Positions 35,783 through 45,438 of a stretch of DNA of 64,000 bases are shown piece by piece. A program made the position numbers and the translations under genes. The stretch is from an uncultured Actinomycetes bacterium (GTDB lineage Bacteria > Actinomycetota > Acidimicrobiia > Acidimicrobiales > RAAP-2): positions 1-64,000 of the forward strand of contig CAIQGE010000026.1 of assembly GCA_903871335.1 (NCBI GenBank), given 5' to 3'. How positions within the stretch are numbered: position 1 is the stretch's first letter; every line of letters begins with the position of its first letter. The notes beneath the pieces are model-generated. The model saw only the letters and a program-made list of their open reading frames with translations. It searched no databases and was not told where the DNA came from.

Positions 35783-36655
35783 CTACGTCGACCACAGTTC
35801 GCTGCCCCCAATCACGAAGATGGCCAGACAGCCAAGACCCGAGATGATCGCGAGACGCCACGCCAATCGCGCGGCACCACGCGCACCCGCGACCGCGACC
35901 GCGACGTTGAGAAAAGTCACCGCAACGGCCATCGTGAACGAAGCTACGTGCCGGTGGGAGAGAACGGCGGTAATCCAGGCGGCGGCGAGGAGCGCCAGAG
36001 TGCCGAGGTCGAGAGACCATCGTGCTCCGCATCGTTGGGGAAGACCCCGCACGCCCGTGGCGCGATCGTCGTCAATATCGACGACGGCATTAATGAAGTG
36101 AGCGCCCACACCGATCAACGCCGTGACCACCATCACCGCGGGTCGCGGCCACGAGTGACCGGGCAGGCCCAACGTCACGAAGGCGGGGAGCAGACCGAAG
36201 GAAATCGCGTAGGGGAGGGGGCTCCACGGTCCCAACTTGAAACGACGGTTGTACTGGTACGCGACAAACACGGCGACGAGGTGCACAGTCGCCGCGCGCC
36301 AGCCCGACAGCAGCGACAGCGGAACACAGAGCGCGAAGGCAATTCGTGACGCCGTGACGAGGTCCTCGCGAGAGACCAGTCCCGCAACAACGGGTTTGCT
36401 GGTCCGGTGGACCGCACGATCTCGCTCCGCGTCGAGCGCGTCATTCGACCAACCCACGGCACACTGGCCCGACAGGACCGCTGCTGCCACCCAACACGAC
36501 CCGACGCCTCGTCCGGCGACCACCGCGAGAAGTGTCGTGGCGCCCGTGACGGCGAGCGTCGGTCCCAGATGCGTGGCGAGGACGAGTCCGCGCAGACTCG
36601 GTCGCGCAGTGGTGCGCGCGAGGTCGGTGCGATCAGACGGGAACGACTCCTTCAT
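35783..36655 (-). CDS. UbiA-family prenyltransferase
   Basis: A 290-aa integral membrane protein. The first Asp-rich motif NDALDAERD is at 71-79, the second DIDDDRATG near residue 193, and about eight TM helices flank them. These bind a prenyl diphosphate through Mg2+. Members prenylate quinone or other aromatic rings or make polyprenyl-linked lipids. The length and topology fit MenA/UbiA-type enzymes. The acceptor cannot be assigned and no partner genes are adjacent. Confidence 0.82.
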   Translation of the reverse strand: MKESFPSDRTDLARTTARPSLRGLVLATHLGPTLAVTGATTLLAVVAGRGVGSCWVAAAVLSGQCAVGWSNDALDAERDRAVHRTSKPVVAGLVSREDLVTASRIAFALCVPLSLLSGWRAATVHLVAVFVAYQYNRRFKLGPWSPLPYAISFGLLPAFVTLGLPGHSWPRPAVMVVTALIGVGAHFINAVVDIDDDRATGVRGLPQRCGARWSLDLGTLALLAAAWITAVLSHRHVASFTMAVAVTFLNVAVAVAGARGAARLAWRLAIISGLGCLAIFVIGGSELWST

Positions 36656-36951
36656 AGGGCTAACTTTCGCTCACGCGTCATGGGCGAGAATCTCAGTGAG
36701 TCGATCGGCGTGAGAATGACGAGCCCATTCCTCGAACGCATTGTGCACCACTCACGGGGAGACTTAAAACGCCGTGGATGTCGTGTTGCGAGTTCGATCA
36801 ACTCAGCCTAGAGAACCTTGGTTCGAACCGACGAGGTCCGAAGCGCGAGAGTTCATCGCTCATTAACGAAATTGTGGCCAATGTTTGACAGTATGGCTGT
36901 TGAGGTGAGTGAATAGGGCATCTCATTACACAGCGGGGAAGAGGAGTGGGC
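36656..36951. other. Divergent region upstream of the pyrimidine catabolism operon
   Basis: About 300 bp without a gene. A TTGACA at 36885-36890 is a plausible -35; TGAATA at 36910-36915 would be the -10 with a long 19-nt spacer. GGGGAAGAGGAG before ATG 36952 is the ribosome-binding site. Confidence 0.4.
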
Positions 36952-37794
36952 ATGGCAGACGTGATTCGCGCGGCATTGGTGCAGGCGAAGTGGACCGGTG
37001 CGAAGGACTCAATGATCGACGCGCACGAAAAATTTGCGCGTGACGCGGCGAGCCAGGGAGCACAAGTGATCTGCTTCCAGGAACTTTTCTACGGCCCCTA
37101 CTTCTGTCAGGTGCAGGACGCCTCCTTTTACGAATACGCCGAAGCGGTGCCCGAAGGACCTACGGTGCAGCGCTTCATGGCTCTCGCCAAGGAGCTGAAG
37201 ATGGTGATGGTCCTGCCGATCTACGAACTCGAACAGGAGGGTGTTCTCTATAACACCGCCGCGGTGATCGACGCCGACGGTACGTATCTCGGGAAGTATC
37301 GCAAGACCCACATTCCGCAGGTCAAGGGCTTCTGGGAAAAGTTCTACTTCCGTCCCGGAAACTTGGGCTACCCGATCTTCGACACCGCAGTTGGTCGCAT
37401 TGGCGTTTATATCTGTTACGACCGACACTTCCCGGAAGGTTGGCGCGCGCTGGGCTTGGCGGGCGCCAAGATCGTCTTCAATCCGTCGGCCACGAGTCGC
37501 GGGCTGTCGGCCTATCTCTGGCAACTCGAACAGCCCGCCTCGGCGGTCGCGAACGAATACTTCGTCGGGGCGATCAACCGTGTGGGTATTGAGGATCTGG
37601 GTGACAATGACTTCTACGGTCAGACCTACTTCGTCAACCCGCGCGGTCAATTCGTGGGCGAGGTCGCATCGACGAACGACGAGGAACTCATCGTGCGCGA
37701 CCTGGACATGAATCTCCTCCAAGAAGTGCGCGAACAGTGGGCCTTCTATCGTGATCGTCGTCCGGACCAGTACGGCCCACTCACCGAGGCCTAA
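36952..37794 (+). CDS. Beta-ureidopropionase/N-carbamoyl-amidohydrolase (nitrilase superfamily)
   Basis: A 280-aa carbon-nitrogen hydrolase with the Glu-Lys-Cys triad E44 (FQELFYG), K118 (GKYRKTHIPQ) and C155 (YICYDRHF). Close relatives hydrolyse N-carbamoyl-beta-alanine or N-carbamoylputrescine, releasing NH3 and CO2. The next gene encodes a dihydropyrimidinase, which yields N-carbamoyl-beta-amino acids, so beta-ureidopropionase is the better call. GTG 36946 is upstream, but ATG 36952 has the better spacing from GAGGAG. Confidence 0.87.
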   Translation: MADVIRAALVQAKWTGAKDSMIDAHEKFARDAASQGAQVICFQELFYGPYFCQVQDASFYEYAEAVPEGPTVQRFMALAKELKMVMVLPIYELEQEGVLYNTAAVIDADGTYLGKYRKTHIPQVKGFWEKFYFRPGNLGYPIFDTAVGRIGVYICYDRHFPEGWRALGLAGAKIVFNPSATSRGLSAYLWQLEQPASAVANEYFVGAINRVGIEDLGDNDFYGQTYFVNPRGQFVGEVASTNDEELIVRDLDMNLLQEVREQWAFYRDRRPDQYGPLTEA

Positions 37795-37803
37795 GGAGTA
37801 CTG

Positions 37804-39216
37804 ATGGCGAAGACTCTGATTAAGAACGGTCGTGTCGTCTCGACGACGGGAGTCGTCAATTACGACCTCCTGATCGAGGGAGAAACGATCGCCGCGCTCG
37901 GCGCTCCGGGTCATTTCGGCGATCTCGAAGCGACGTGCGAACGCGTGATTGACGCAAAGGGCAAGTACGTCTTACCCGGTGGCATCGACGTTCACACTCA
38001 CATGGAGTTGCCCTTTGGTGGCACGCACGCCTCCGACACGTTCGCGACCGGCACCGTAGCGGCCGCGTGGGGTGGGACGACCAGCATCATCGACTTCGCC
38101 GTCCAACGGACCGGGGAGCGAGTGCATGACGGACTCGCCGCGTGGCACGCGAAAGCTGATGGCCAGTGCGCAATTGATTACGGCTTCCACATGATCATCG
38201 GTGGTGTTGACGAGGATTCACTATCGGCCATGCGCGATCTCACGGAGAACGAAGGAATCACGAGCTTCAAGTTGTTCATGGCCTATCCCGGCGTCTTCTA
38301 CTCCGACGACGGACAGATCCTGCGCGCCATGCAAACGGCGTCGGAGATTGGCTCCATGATCATGATGCACGCCGAAAATGGACCGGCGATTGACGTGCTG
38401 GTGGCCCAGGCCCTGGCGCGCGGCGAAACGGATCCCCGCTACCACTCCCTCACGCGTCCCGTGGAGATGGAAGAAGAGGCGACCTTTCGGGCGATCATGT
38501 TGGCGAAGGTGGCCAAAGCGCCGCTCTACATCGTGCACATGAGCGCCAAGGAGGCCGTCGAAGCGGTGGCCGGAGCCCGTGGGCGTGGGGCCAACGTGTT
38601 CGGCGAGACCTGCCCGCAGTACCTATACCTGAGCTTAGAAGAGCACTTGTCGAAGGCGGGTTTCGACGGCGCGGCCTACGTCTGCTCAACGCCACTGCGT
38701 GCGCACGCCGAAGGCCACCAGGAGGCGTTGTGGAATTACTTACGCACCAATGACCTCTCGGTCGTCTCCACCGACCACTGTCCGTTCTGCATGAAGGGTC
38801 AAAAGGATCTCGGACTGGGCGACTTCTCGAAGATCCCGAACGGCATTGGTTCGGTCGAGCACCGCATGGACCTCCTGTACCAGGGAGTCGTGACCGAAGA
38901 GATTTCCGTGGAGCGATGGGTGGAGATCTGCTCGACGACGCCCGCGCGCATGTTCGGTCTCTACCCGCAAAAAGGTGCACTGCTGCCGGGTTCGGACGCC
39001 GACGTCGTGATCTACGACCCGAATGGCGTGACCGACATCAGCGCCACCACGCACCACATGAACATGGACCACTCGGCCTACGAGGGGATCCACGTGGATG
39101 GTCGTGTTGATACGGTGCTCTCGCGGGGGAACGTCATCATCGAAGACGACACGTTCAAGGGTCGTGCGGGACACGGTCGTTACCTCAAGCGCGGGTTGAG
39201 CCAGTACCTGTTGTAA
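37804..39216 (+). CDS. Dihydropyrimidinase/hydantoinase
   Basis: A 470-aa cyclic amidohydrolase. The metal-binding His pair is H64/H66 in GGIDVHTHMELPFG, the carbamylated Lys is K156 in ITSFKLFMAYPG, and an HMSAKEAVEAV stretch plus DHCPF near residue 320 complete the dinuclear site. It opens dihydrouracil/dihydrothymine or hydantoin rings. It sits 9 bp after the ureidopropionase with AAGGAG ahead of ATG. Confidence 0.91.
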   Translation: MAKTLIKNGRVVSTTGVVNYDLLIEGETIAALGAPGHFGDLEATCERVIDAKGKYVLPGGIDVHTHMELPFGGTHASDTFATGTVAAAWGGTTSIIDFAVQRTGERVHDGLAAWHAKADGQCAIDYGFHMIIGGVDEDSLSAMRDLTENEGITSFKLFMAYPGVFYSDDGQILRAMQTASEIGSMIMMHAENGPAIDVLVAQALARGETDPRYHSLTRPVEMEEEATFRAIMLAKVAKAPLYIVHMSAKEAVEAVAGARGRGANVFGETCPQYLYLSLEEHLSKAGFDGAAYVCSTPLRAHAEGHQEALWNYLRTNDLSVVSTDHCPFCMKGQKDLGLGDFSKIPNGIGSVEHRMDLLYQGVVTEEISVERWVEICSTTPARMFGLYPQKGALLPGSDADVVIYDPNGVTDISATTHHMNMDHSAYEGIHVDGRVDTVLSRGNVIIEDDTFKGRAGHGRYLKRGLSQYLL

Positions 39217-39269
39217 GAAGACCTCGGACGCATCGCCACATCGCGTCGATCAAGGAGTAAAGGAATCAC

Positions 39270-40271
39270 ATGGACTTTGGTGTCGTTTTACAGACCAACC
39301 CACCCGCCTCGCGCGTCATTGAACTCGCCGTGGAAGCCGAGAACGCGGGATTTGACTACGTGTGGACCTTTGATAGTCACATCTTGTGGGAGGAACCCTT
39401 CGTCATCTACAGCCAGATCCTGGCCCAGACGAAGAACGTCATCGTGGGCCCGATGGTCACCAATCCCGCGACTCGAGATTGGACCGTGACGGCGAGTTTG
39501 TTTGCGACACTCAACGAGATGTTCGGTAATCGCACGGTGTGCGGTATTGGTCGTGGCGACTCCGCGGTTCGCGTGGCGAAAGGTAAGCCCACGTCCATCG
39601 CGACGTTGCGCGAATCCATCCACGTCATCCGTGAACTCGCCAACGGCCGCGAGGTCGAATACAACGGCTCGCAGCTCGTCTTCCCCTGGGGGTTGTCGAG
39701 TTCGCTGGAGGTGTGGGTCGCCGCCTATGGTCCCAAGGCCCTGGCACTCGCTGGCGAGGTGGGGGACGGCTTCATCCTGCAACTGGCGGACGTCGATATC
39801 GCGAAGTGGATGATTACCTCGGTTCGCGAAGCGGCGGAGAAGGCGGGTCGCGATCCCAGCGACATCACGTTCTGCGTGGCCGCCCCGGCGTACGTGGGAG
39901 ACGACCTGTCTCATCAGAGAGATCAGTGCCGGTGGTTCGGGGGGATGGTCGGCAACCATGTGGCCGACATCGTGGAGCGCTACGGGGCCGACGGAAGCTC
40001 CGTCGTGCCCGCGGCTCTCACTGAATACATCAAGGGGCGTCAGGGCTACGACTACAAAGAGCACGGTCGAGCCGGCAACACGCATACCGAGTTCGTCTCC
40101 GACGACATCGTTGATCGATTCTGTCTTCTCGGTTCCGCCAGCGACCACCTCGCCAAGATTGAAGAGTTGCGCTCGATCGGTGTTGATCAATTCGCGGCGT
40201 ACCTGCAGCACGACGGTATTGATCAAACTCTCGCGGCGTATCGCGACGTTATTCTTCCGGCCGCCCGTTAA
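39270..40271 (+). CDS. LLM-class flavin- or F420-dependent oxidoreductase
   Basis: A 333-aa TIM-barrel luciferase-like oxidoreductase: MDFGVVLQTNPPASRVIELA, TFDSHILWEEPFVIYSQIL, GPMVTNPATRDWTVTASLFA and FGNRTVCGIGRGDSAVRVA. The CPS_4043-like subfamily (F420-dependent by annotation) is linked to pyrimidine/hydantoin degradation clusters, which matches its place after dihydropyrimidinase. The cofactor cannot be decided from sequence. It starts at ATG 39270 with GGAG upstream. It may act on an uracil-derived substrate. Confidence 0.8.
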   Translation: MDFGVVLQTNPPASRVIELAVEAENAGFDYVWTFDSHILWEEPFVIYSQILAQTKNVIVGPMVTNPATRDWTVTASLFATLNEMFGNRTVCGIGRGDSAVRVAKGKPTSIATLRESIHVIRELANGREVEYNGSQLVFPWGLSSSLEVWVAAYGPKALALAGEVGDGFILQLADVDIAKWMITSVREAAEKAGRDPSDITFCVAAPAYVGDDLSHQRDQCRWFGGMVGNHVADIVERYGADGSSVVPAALTEYIKGRQGYDYKEHGRAGNTHTEFVSDDIVDRFCLLGSASDHLAKIEELRSIGVDQFAAYLQHDGIDQTLAAYRDVILPAAR

Positions 40272-40429
40272 GGTTTTCGTCAGGTAGCACATAGATCCTC
40301 TCTTCTCACGAAGTTCTTAGAAATTCCGGAGGCACGACTTAGAGAGTCTTCGTAACGTGTCATTTCGTCGCGGGGAGGCGGGAACGCAATGATTCTCTTC
40401 GCCGCGTCACCCCTACGGAGAGGAATGTT

Positions 40430-41032
40430 GTGAAGAACAAGAAGTTGTTGATGGTGGGCGCCGCTGTCGTGGTGGTGGTGGCAGTGGTCGTGGGCGTGCT
40501 CGTGAGTTCTTCGAGTTCGAAGACGACGACGCTGTCGCTGAAGGGTACCTGCGGTGCCCTGACCAAATCGGTGGTGGTCGCGGACGGATTCACCAACGCC
40601 AGTGGACCGACGATCACGAAGTACGACTACAACAATCTCAATGCGAATGCGGCGAACTCCCTCGGCACGACGATTGATTTCGGCAAGGGTGCCTTAGTCG
40701 TCGCCTGCGTGAGCCCCTCGGACATCGCGAAGCTCTCAGCCTCCGCGCAGGCCGCCGGCAAACCGACGATGACCGCCCAGCAGTACATGGACTACATGGT
40801 GGCGCAGTCCGCTGGAGCCATGACGGCAACGCCGGTTGGCGGCGTGACGGACTACCTCGACTTCGGTAACGGCAAGGAAGACGGACTTGGTTCGACCGCG
40901 ACGGCAACGAGTGTTCGCCTCGACGCGTGGGTCGCGAACAAGTTCATCATCCTGACCTTCATCCACCCCGCGTCAGCCACACCGAGTGCCGCGTTGCTGA
41001 ACTTCATCACGACAACGCAGACCGTTCTCTAG
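40430..41032 (+). CDS. Secreted/membrane-anchored protein of unknown function
   Basis: A 200-aa protein. The N-terminus MKNKKLLMVGAAVVVVVAVV is a strong signal-anchor, followed by a Ser/Thr stretch and a soluble domain with two widely spaced Cys (KGTCGAL, VVACVSP). No family recognised. The function is unknown. Preceded by GAGAGGAATGTTGTG, giving GTG 40430 as the start. Confidence 0.68.
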   Translation: MKNKKLLMVGAAVVVVVAVVVGVLVSSSSSKTTTLSLKGTCGALTKSVVVADGFTNASGPTITKYDYNNLNANAANSLGTTIDFGKGALVVACVSPSDIAKLSASAQAAGKPTMTAQQYMDYMVAQSAGAMTATPVGGVTDYLDFGNGKEDGLGSTATATSVRLDAWVANKFIILTFIHPASATPSAALLNFITTTQTVL

Positions 41033-41039
41033 TCCGTGT

Positions 41040-41074
41040 CGCCGGCGCCGAGGCGTGACCCTCAGGCGCCGGCG
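41040..41074. terminator. Bidirectional hairpin terminator
   Basis: CGCCGGCGCC (41040-41049) and GGCGCCGGCG (41065-41074) are exact complements flanking a 15-nt loop. It separates the stop at 41032 from the convergent amidohydrolase stop at 41062. No T-run, so efficiency is uncertain. Confidence 0.6.
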
Positions 41075-42258
41075 CTACGGGCGAGAGCGACGGCGGCGTA
41101 GAGCGCGATGCCCGTGGCCATGGCGGACTCGTCGATGATCATTCGATTGGAGTGATTCGGAGCGACGTCCTTCAGCGACACACCGTCGGGGCACGTCCCG
41201 AGGAACGCCATTGCTCCGGGAACTTGCTCCAGGACGTAGCTGAAGTCCTCGGCACCCATCACGGGATTCGGCATGTCGAGGACTCGGCCGTCGCCCACCA
41301 GTTCTTGTGCGACCTGTCGCACCCACTCCGCCACCGCGGTGTCGTTGACGGTGACGGGGAATCCCGGAACGAGGCCAAAATCCACGGTGAGCCCGTGCGC
41401 GGTGGCGATCCCTTTGGCGACGCGCTCAATTTCCTGTTGGACGAACACACGATTACGTGACGAGACGGTCCGAATCGTTCCGCGTATATGCGCTATTTCG
41501 GGAATGACGTTATTCGTGGTCCCGGAGGTGATGGTGCCGACGGTGACGACGGCTGGGTCGAAGACATCCACCTTGCGAGTCACCAATGACTGCAGGGCGA
41601 GCACGATCTCGCAGGCGACCGGTATGGGGTCGAGCGCGTGGTGCGGCATCGACGCGTGCCCTCCTTTGCCAATGACGTCGATGGAGAAGACATCGGCCGA
41701 GGCGAGGAGTGTGCCCCCCTTGGTCGCGATCATGGAACTCGGCATCCCGGGCGTTTGGTGGATCGCGAAGGCGAGGTCGACGCCCTCGTCGCCCAGCACA
41801 CCCTCCTCCAGCATGAAACGAGCACCGTGAAAGCCCTCTTCGCCGGGTTGAAACATGAAGATCACGCGACCGGAAAGTTCCTTCTCCCGTGCACGTAGGA
41901 GCCGCGCCGCGCCAACCAGCATCGCCACGTGGGCGTCGTGTCCGCACGCGTGCATCGCGCCCTCGACGGTGCTGGCGTAGTCGAGTCCCGTGTCCTCCGG
42001 CATCGGCAGGGCGTCCATGTCCCCACGCAGCAGAACGGTGGGTCCGGGTCGTCCCGTTTCCAAGACCGCCGTCACGCTCGTGAGGGCGCTGCCCAGGGTG
42101 ATGTTGAGTTCGAGGCCCGCGAGCGCGTCGAGGATCACCCGCTGCGTACGTGGCAGTTGTAGTCCGAGTTCGGGGTGGGCGTGGAGGTCGCGACGAAGAG
42201 AGATGGCGTCGTCGACGAGGTCGCGAGCTTCGGGCAATAATTTGGACACATCAGTCAT
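41062..42258 (-). CDS. M20-family amidohydrolase (hippurate/N-acyl-amino acid hydrolase-like)
   Basis: A 398-aa M20D-type metallo-amidohydrolase. HACGHDAHVAMLVGAARLL (His/Asp metal ligands), FQPGEEGFHGARFML (Glu), and GKGGHASMPHHALDPI in the dimerisation domain are visible. Such enzymes hydrolyse N-acyl or N-benzoyl amino acids. The specificity is unknown. It reads convergently with the preceding gene. Confidence 0.88.
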   Translation of the reverse strand: MTDVSKLLPEARDLVDDAISLRRDLHAHPELGLQLPRTQRVILDALAGLELNITLGSALTSVTAVLETGRPGPTVLLRGDMDALPMPEDTGLDYASTVEGAMHACGHDAHVAMLVGAARLLRAREKELSGRVIFMFQPGEEGFHGARFMLEEGVLGDEGVDLAFAIHQTPGMPSSMIATKGGTLLASADVFSIDVIGKGGHASMPHHALDPIPVACEIVLALQSLVTRKVDVFDPAVVTVGTITSGTTNNVIPEIAHIRGTIRTVSSRNRVFVQQEIERVAKGIATAHGLTVDFGLVPGFPVTVNDTAVAEWVRQVAQELVGDGRVLDMPNPVMGAEDFSYVLEQVPGAMAFLGTCPDGVSLKDVAPNHSNRMIIDESAMATGIALYAAVALARSAGA

Positions 42259-42311
42259 GATCGCAGCGTAACCCTGGCCCCGTGATGGTGTCGTGAGGTG
42301 CGAAGGTCGCC

Positions 42312-44207
42312 TCAGCCCACCGTCAGGGACACCCCCGCGTCACTCACGGCAAACACGCCGGTGCCCTTCATCGTCACACTGCCGGCACCGGTCGATGACA
42401 ACGTGGTCGTGGCCGCGGCATTGTCACCACCGTGAACGACCACCATCACCGAACGCGGAACGCCGTTGGCGAGACTCACGATCGTGGAGGTCACGCCCCG
42501 GGCGTTGACGGTCGTGCGCGACGCGGTGGCGACGGAGAGGGCAACGGGTGACGCGTGGTAGGTGACTCCGGCCGCGACAGATTGCGCCGTGATCACGTAC
42601 TGGTTGGAGCGAAGCGAGCCGAGAAGGGCGATGCATTCACCGAACGCATTCGCGACGCACGTGGCCGAGACCGTGCTCGCGCGCACGGTGACCGACGCCC
42701 GCGGTGCGGCGTGCGCCACGTACACGGCCGTGCTGGTCGCGGCGAGTTCGACGGGAAAGGCGGTGTTCACCCCAAAGGAGGTTGACGGGCTCGCGAAGAG
42801 GATGCCGGTGGTGGAGGCGGGGAGTGAATTACCGACCGCGTTGTGCGCCACGATCGACACCGTCTCTGGTGCGTCGTTGGGAACGCCACTGAGTACGCAC
42901 GACGTCGTCGTGGATTGACAGGACTGGCCGGTGCTGTCGCTCACGACATAGGCGTCAATGGGGTCGCCACCGCTTTCACTCGCGGGTTCGGCTGTCCAGT
43001 GGGCACTGAGTTGTCCATTGCCGGGCGTGACCGTGAGACCGGTTGGCGCATTGGGCACATCGGTGCCCGTGGTTGCGACGATCGGAAGAAACGGGGACGT
43101 CTGCGACCCCGCCGCCACGCAGACGTTGGCGGCGAAACACTGGGTGGCGCTGAAGGTTCCTTGTCCCCCGGGTGTCGTTGAAGAACTCGCCCCCGACCAC
43201 ATACCATTGTCGAAACTCACGCTGAGGGGTTCGTTGGAGATCGACGTAAAGCCCACCGCAACGCAGTGGTTGGTGTCGACGCAACTAATTCCGCTCAACA
43301 CGTGGCCTCGCCCCAGTGATGGTTGGGAGGTGGGAACGCTCCACACACCGTGGAGGCCCACCGCGACGGTGGCGAAACCAACGGCGAAGCACGTCGTTGT
43401 TGACGGACAACTCACGCCCGAGAGGGCCACCGTGCCGCTGACGGACACGACCGATTGCCACACACCGTTGACTTCTCGAAGCACGGCGCCCACGGTGCGA
43501 CTCGCCACGACGGTCGTGCCGACCGCCACACAGTTCACGCTGTCCGAGCAGGTCACCGCGGCGAGGCCATCATTGGGGTCGTTCCCGGCCCTTACGGCCT
43601 CGGCGCTCCAATCTTGTCGGGCCATGCTCTGGGTGACGTAGTCACCATTGGTATTACTGCCGACGGCGGTGCAGTGATTGTTGTCCACACAGCTCACGGC
43701 GTTGAAGTAGGCGTCACCCGAATCGGCGGTCAGGACTCGCAGGGTCCAGATGCCGTTGCTCCAGACTCCGACCAGCGGGAAACGCGCCGATCCATTCGTG
43801 GTGGTGCCACCGGCGACGCCCACGGCCACACACGTCGTGCTCGTCGGACAACTCACGCTGCGGAAGTTCCCGCGAATCGACGTGAGAGTGGCATCGGTGA
43901 TGTCCACGGTGGTGGCGGAGTTCCAGACACTGTTGGACTCGAACGCGACGAGGGGGAGCGACGTTGACGAGCCGCCGACAGCGACGCACGTGGTGGGCGT
44001 GGCACAACTGATCGAAGAAAATTCACCACTGGGGCTGGAGGTTGGGATCACTTGAGCAAAATTGAATCCCGGCGTCACCGCACCCGCGTCAGGTGTGGCG
44101 ACGGCGATAACAGCAGTCAGGACCAGAGCGACTGACCACGCGAGACGGCGGGGTCGAGCGCGGTACGCGTACCGAGAAGTGATGGTGGCTGAGGGTGACG
44201 CGAACAT
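42312..44207 (-). CDS. Surface-exposed Cys-repeat protein with fibronectin type III domain
   Basis: A 631-aa protein. A signal peptide (residues 20-42, LAWSVALVLTAVIAVATPDAGA) is followed by seven repeats with SC-x6-CVAVG motifs (ISCATPTTCVAVG, VSCPTSTTCVAVG, VSCVDNNHCTAVG, VTCSDSVNCVAVG, VSCPSTTTCFAVG, ISCVDTNHCVAVG, TQCFAANVCVAAG). Each Cys pair is probably a disulphide of a beta-propeller blade. One FnIII domain (PNAPTGLTVTPGNGQ) and a Thr/Ala/Val-rich C-terminal region follow. Its role is likely adhesion or structural. ATG 44207. Confidence 0.75.
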   Translation of the reverse strand: MFASPSATITSRYAYRARPRRLAWSVALVLTAVIAVATPDAGAVTPGFNFAQVIPTSSPSGEFSSISCATPTTCVAVGGSSTSLPLVAFESNSVWNSATTVDITDATLTSIRGNFRSVSCPTSTTCVAVGVAGGTTTNGSARFPLVGVWSNGIWTLRVLTADSGDAYFNAVSCVDNNHCTAVGSNTNGDYVTQSMARQDWSAEAVRAGNDPNDGLAAVTCSDSVNCVAVGTTVVASRTVGAVLREVNGVWQSVVSVSGTVALSGVSCPSTTTCFAVGFATVAVGLHGVWSVPTSQPSLGRGHVLSGISCVDTNHCVAVGFTSISNEPLSVSFDNGMWSGASSSTTPGGQGTFSATQCFAANVCVAAGSQTSPFLPIVATTGTDVPNAPTGLTVTPGNGQLSAHWTAEPASESGGDPIDAYVVSDSTGQSCQSTTTSCVLSGVPNDAPETVSIVAHNAVGNSLPASTTGILFASPSTSFGVNTAFPVELAATSTAVYVAHAAPRASVTVRASTVSATCVANAFGECIALLGSLRSNQYVITAQSVAAGVTYHASPVALSVATASRTTVNARGVTSTIVSLANGVPRSVMVVVHGGDNAAATTTLSSTGAGSVTMKGTGVFAVSDAGVSLTVG

Positions 44208-44397
44208 GATCTGCCTTTGATAACGGGACTCTACGGAACCTATCGGACACTACCGAGATACCAACGACGCCACGATTGTCGGGGTCCACGTGAGGTTCGC
44301 AAGGCGGGCCGCAGAAGTACCTAGGGTGGAGGTGAACGTAGTTGGAGTCTGATCCTCGCTCCGGGTGAGCCGAACCCTTTTGTTTGGCGGAACGCGA

Positions 44398-45438
44398 ATG
44401 ATCATGCCGAACACCTCGACCTACCACCTTCCCGCTGCACCCTTTGCTCGGCTGCAACCAGACGTCCCGATTGCCCGTCGACCCTGGTGGCGTCCCGCGC
44501 TCCTGGGCGTCGGAGGGAGTTTGCTCGCACTGGTCATTGTGGTGAGTACCACCTCCGTCGCCTCCGCCGCGCCGACGGATGTCAATCTGGCGACCGCCAC
44601 GCCCTTTGCGGTTCTCGCGGGCTCCACCATCTCGAACACGGGTCCGACCACGATCGCCGGAAGCGTCGGTCTCTCGCCGGGTTCTGCGGTCACGGGCTTT
44701 CCTCCCGGGATCGTGACTGCGGGCACGACCCACGTCGCCGACGCCGTGGCGTTGCAGGCAAAAAACGATCTCACCGCTGCTTTCGTCGACGCGGCGGCAC
44801 GAACGCCGTTTTCGACCACCACCAGCGACCTCGCCGGACAGAATCTGGTCCCGGGTGTCTATAAGGCGCCCTCCTCGATGGGACTGACGGGCTCGGTGAC
44901 GTTGAATGGTGGTGGGGACGCCAACGCGGTGTTCATCTTCATCGCGGGCTCGACGCTCATCACGAGCTCCAGCAGTCGGGTCGTCCTCACGAATGCCACG
45001 CAGGCCTGTCACGTCTACTGGGTCGTGGGCAGTTCTGCGACCCTCGGGACCGGTTCGAACTTCGTGGGCACCATTCTCTCCCTCACGTCCATCACGGCGA
45101 CATCGGGCGTCACCGTCGACGGCCGACTTCTCGCTCGCAACGGCGCCGTCACCTTGGATGACGACGTCATCACCCGTCCCCTGTGCAGCACGGTGGCGAC
45201 CACGACCGTTCCCGGCGGTGGTACAACGACAGTTCCCGGCGGCGGCACCACCACGGTGCCCGGCGGCAGCACCATTCCCCACGGGGCACCTGGTACCGGC
45301 TTCGGCGGAGCACTTCCAAGGACACACCCGCTCCTGCTGTGGGGTGCCGGCGTTGCCGCCGCGGCGGCGGTCGTGACGGCGAGCGTTGCCACGCGGCGTC
45401 AGCGTGTGTTGCGTCGTGCCTCGAATCGTTCTGAATGA
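44398..45438 (+). CDS. DUF3494 ice-binding-like adhesin with sortase-type C-terminal signal
   Basis: A secreted protein of about 346 aa. A signal segment (LLALVIVVSTTSVASA) is followed by a DUF3494 beta-helix domain (ATDVNLATATPFAVLAGSTI, VADAVALQAKNDLTAAF). Then come three TTVPGGG repeats and a C-terminus GGALPRTHPLLLWGAGVAAAA with an RRQRVLRR tail: LPRTH replaces canonical LPxTG, followed by a hydrophobic stretch and positive residues. The next gene is a sortase (4-nt overlap). DUF3494 members bind ice or act as adhesins; the substrate is unknown. GTG 44365 is an alternative start; ATG 44398 is favoured by the upstream GGCGGA. Confidence 0.78.
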   Translation: MIMPNTSTYHLPAAPFARLQPDVPIARRPWWRPALLGVGGSLLALVIVVSTTSVASAAPTDVNLATATPFAVLAGSTISNTGPTTIAGSVGLSPGSAVTGFPPGIVTAGTTHVADAVALQAKNDLTAAFVDAAARTPFSTTTSDLAGQNLVPGVYKAPSSMGLTGSVTLNGGGDANAVFIFIAGSTLITSSSSRVVLTNATQACHVYWVVGSSATLGTGSNFVGTILSLTSITATSGVTVDGRLLARNGAVTLDDDVITRPLCSTVATTTVPGGGTTTVPGGGTTTVPGGSTIPHGAPGTGFGGALPRTHPLLLWGAGVAAAAAVVTASVATRRQRVLRRASNRSE

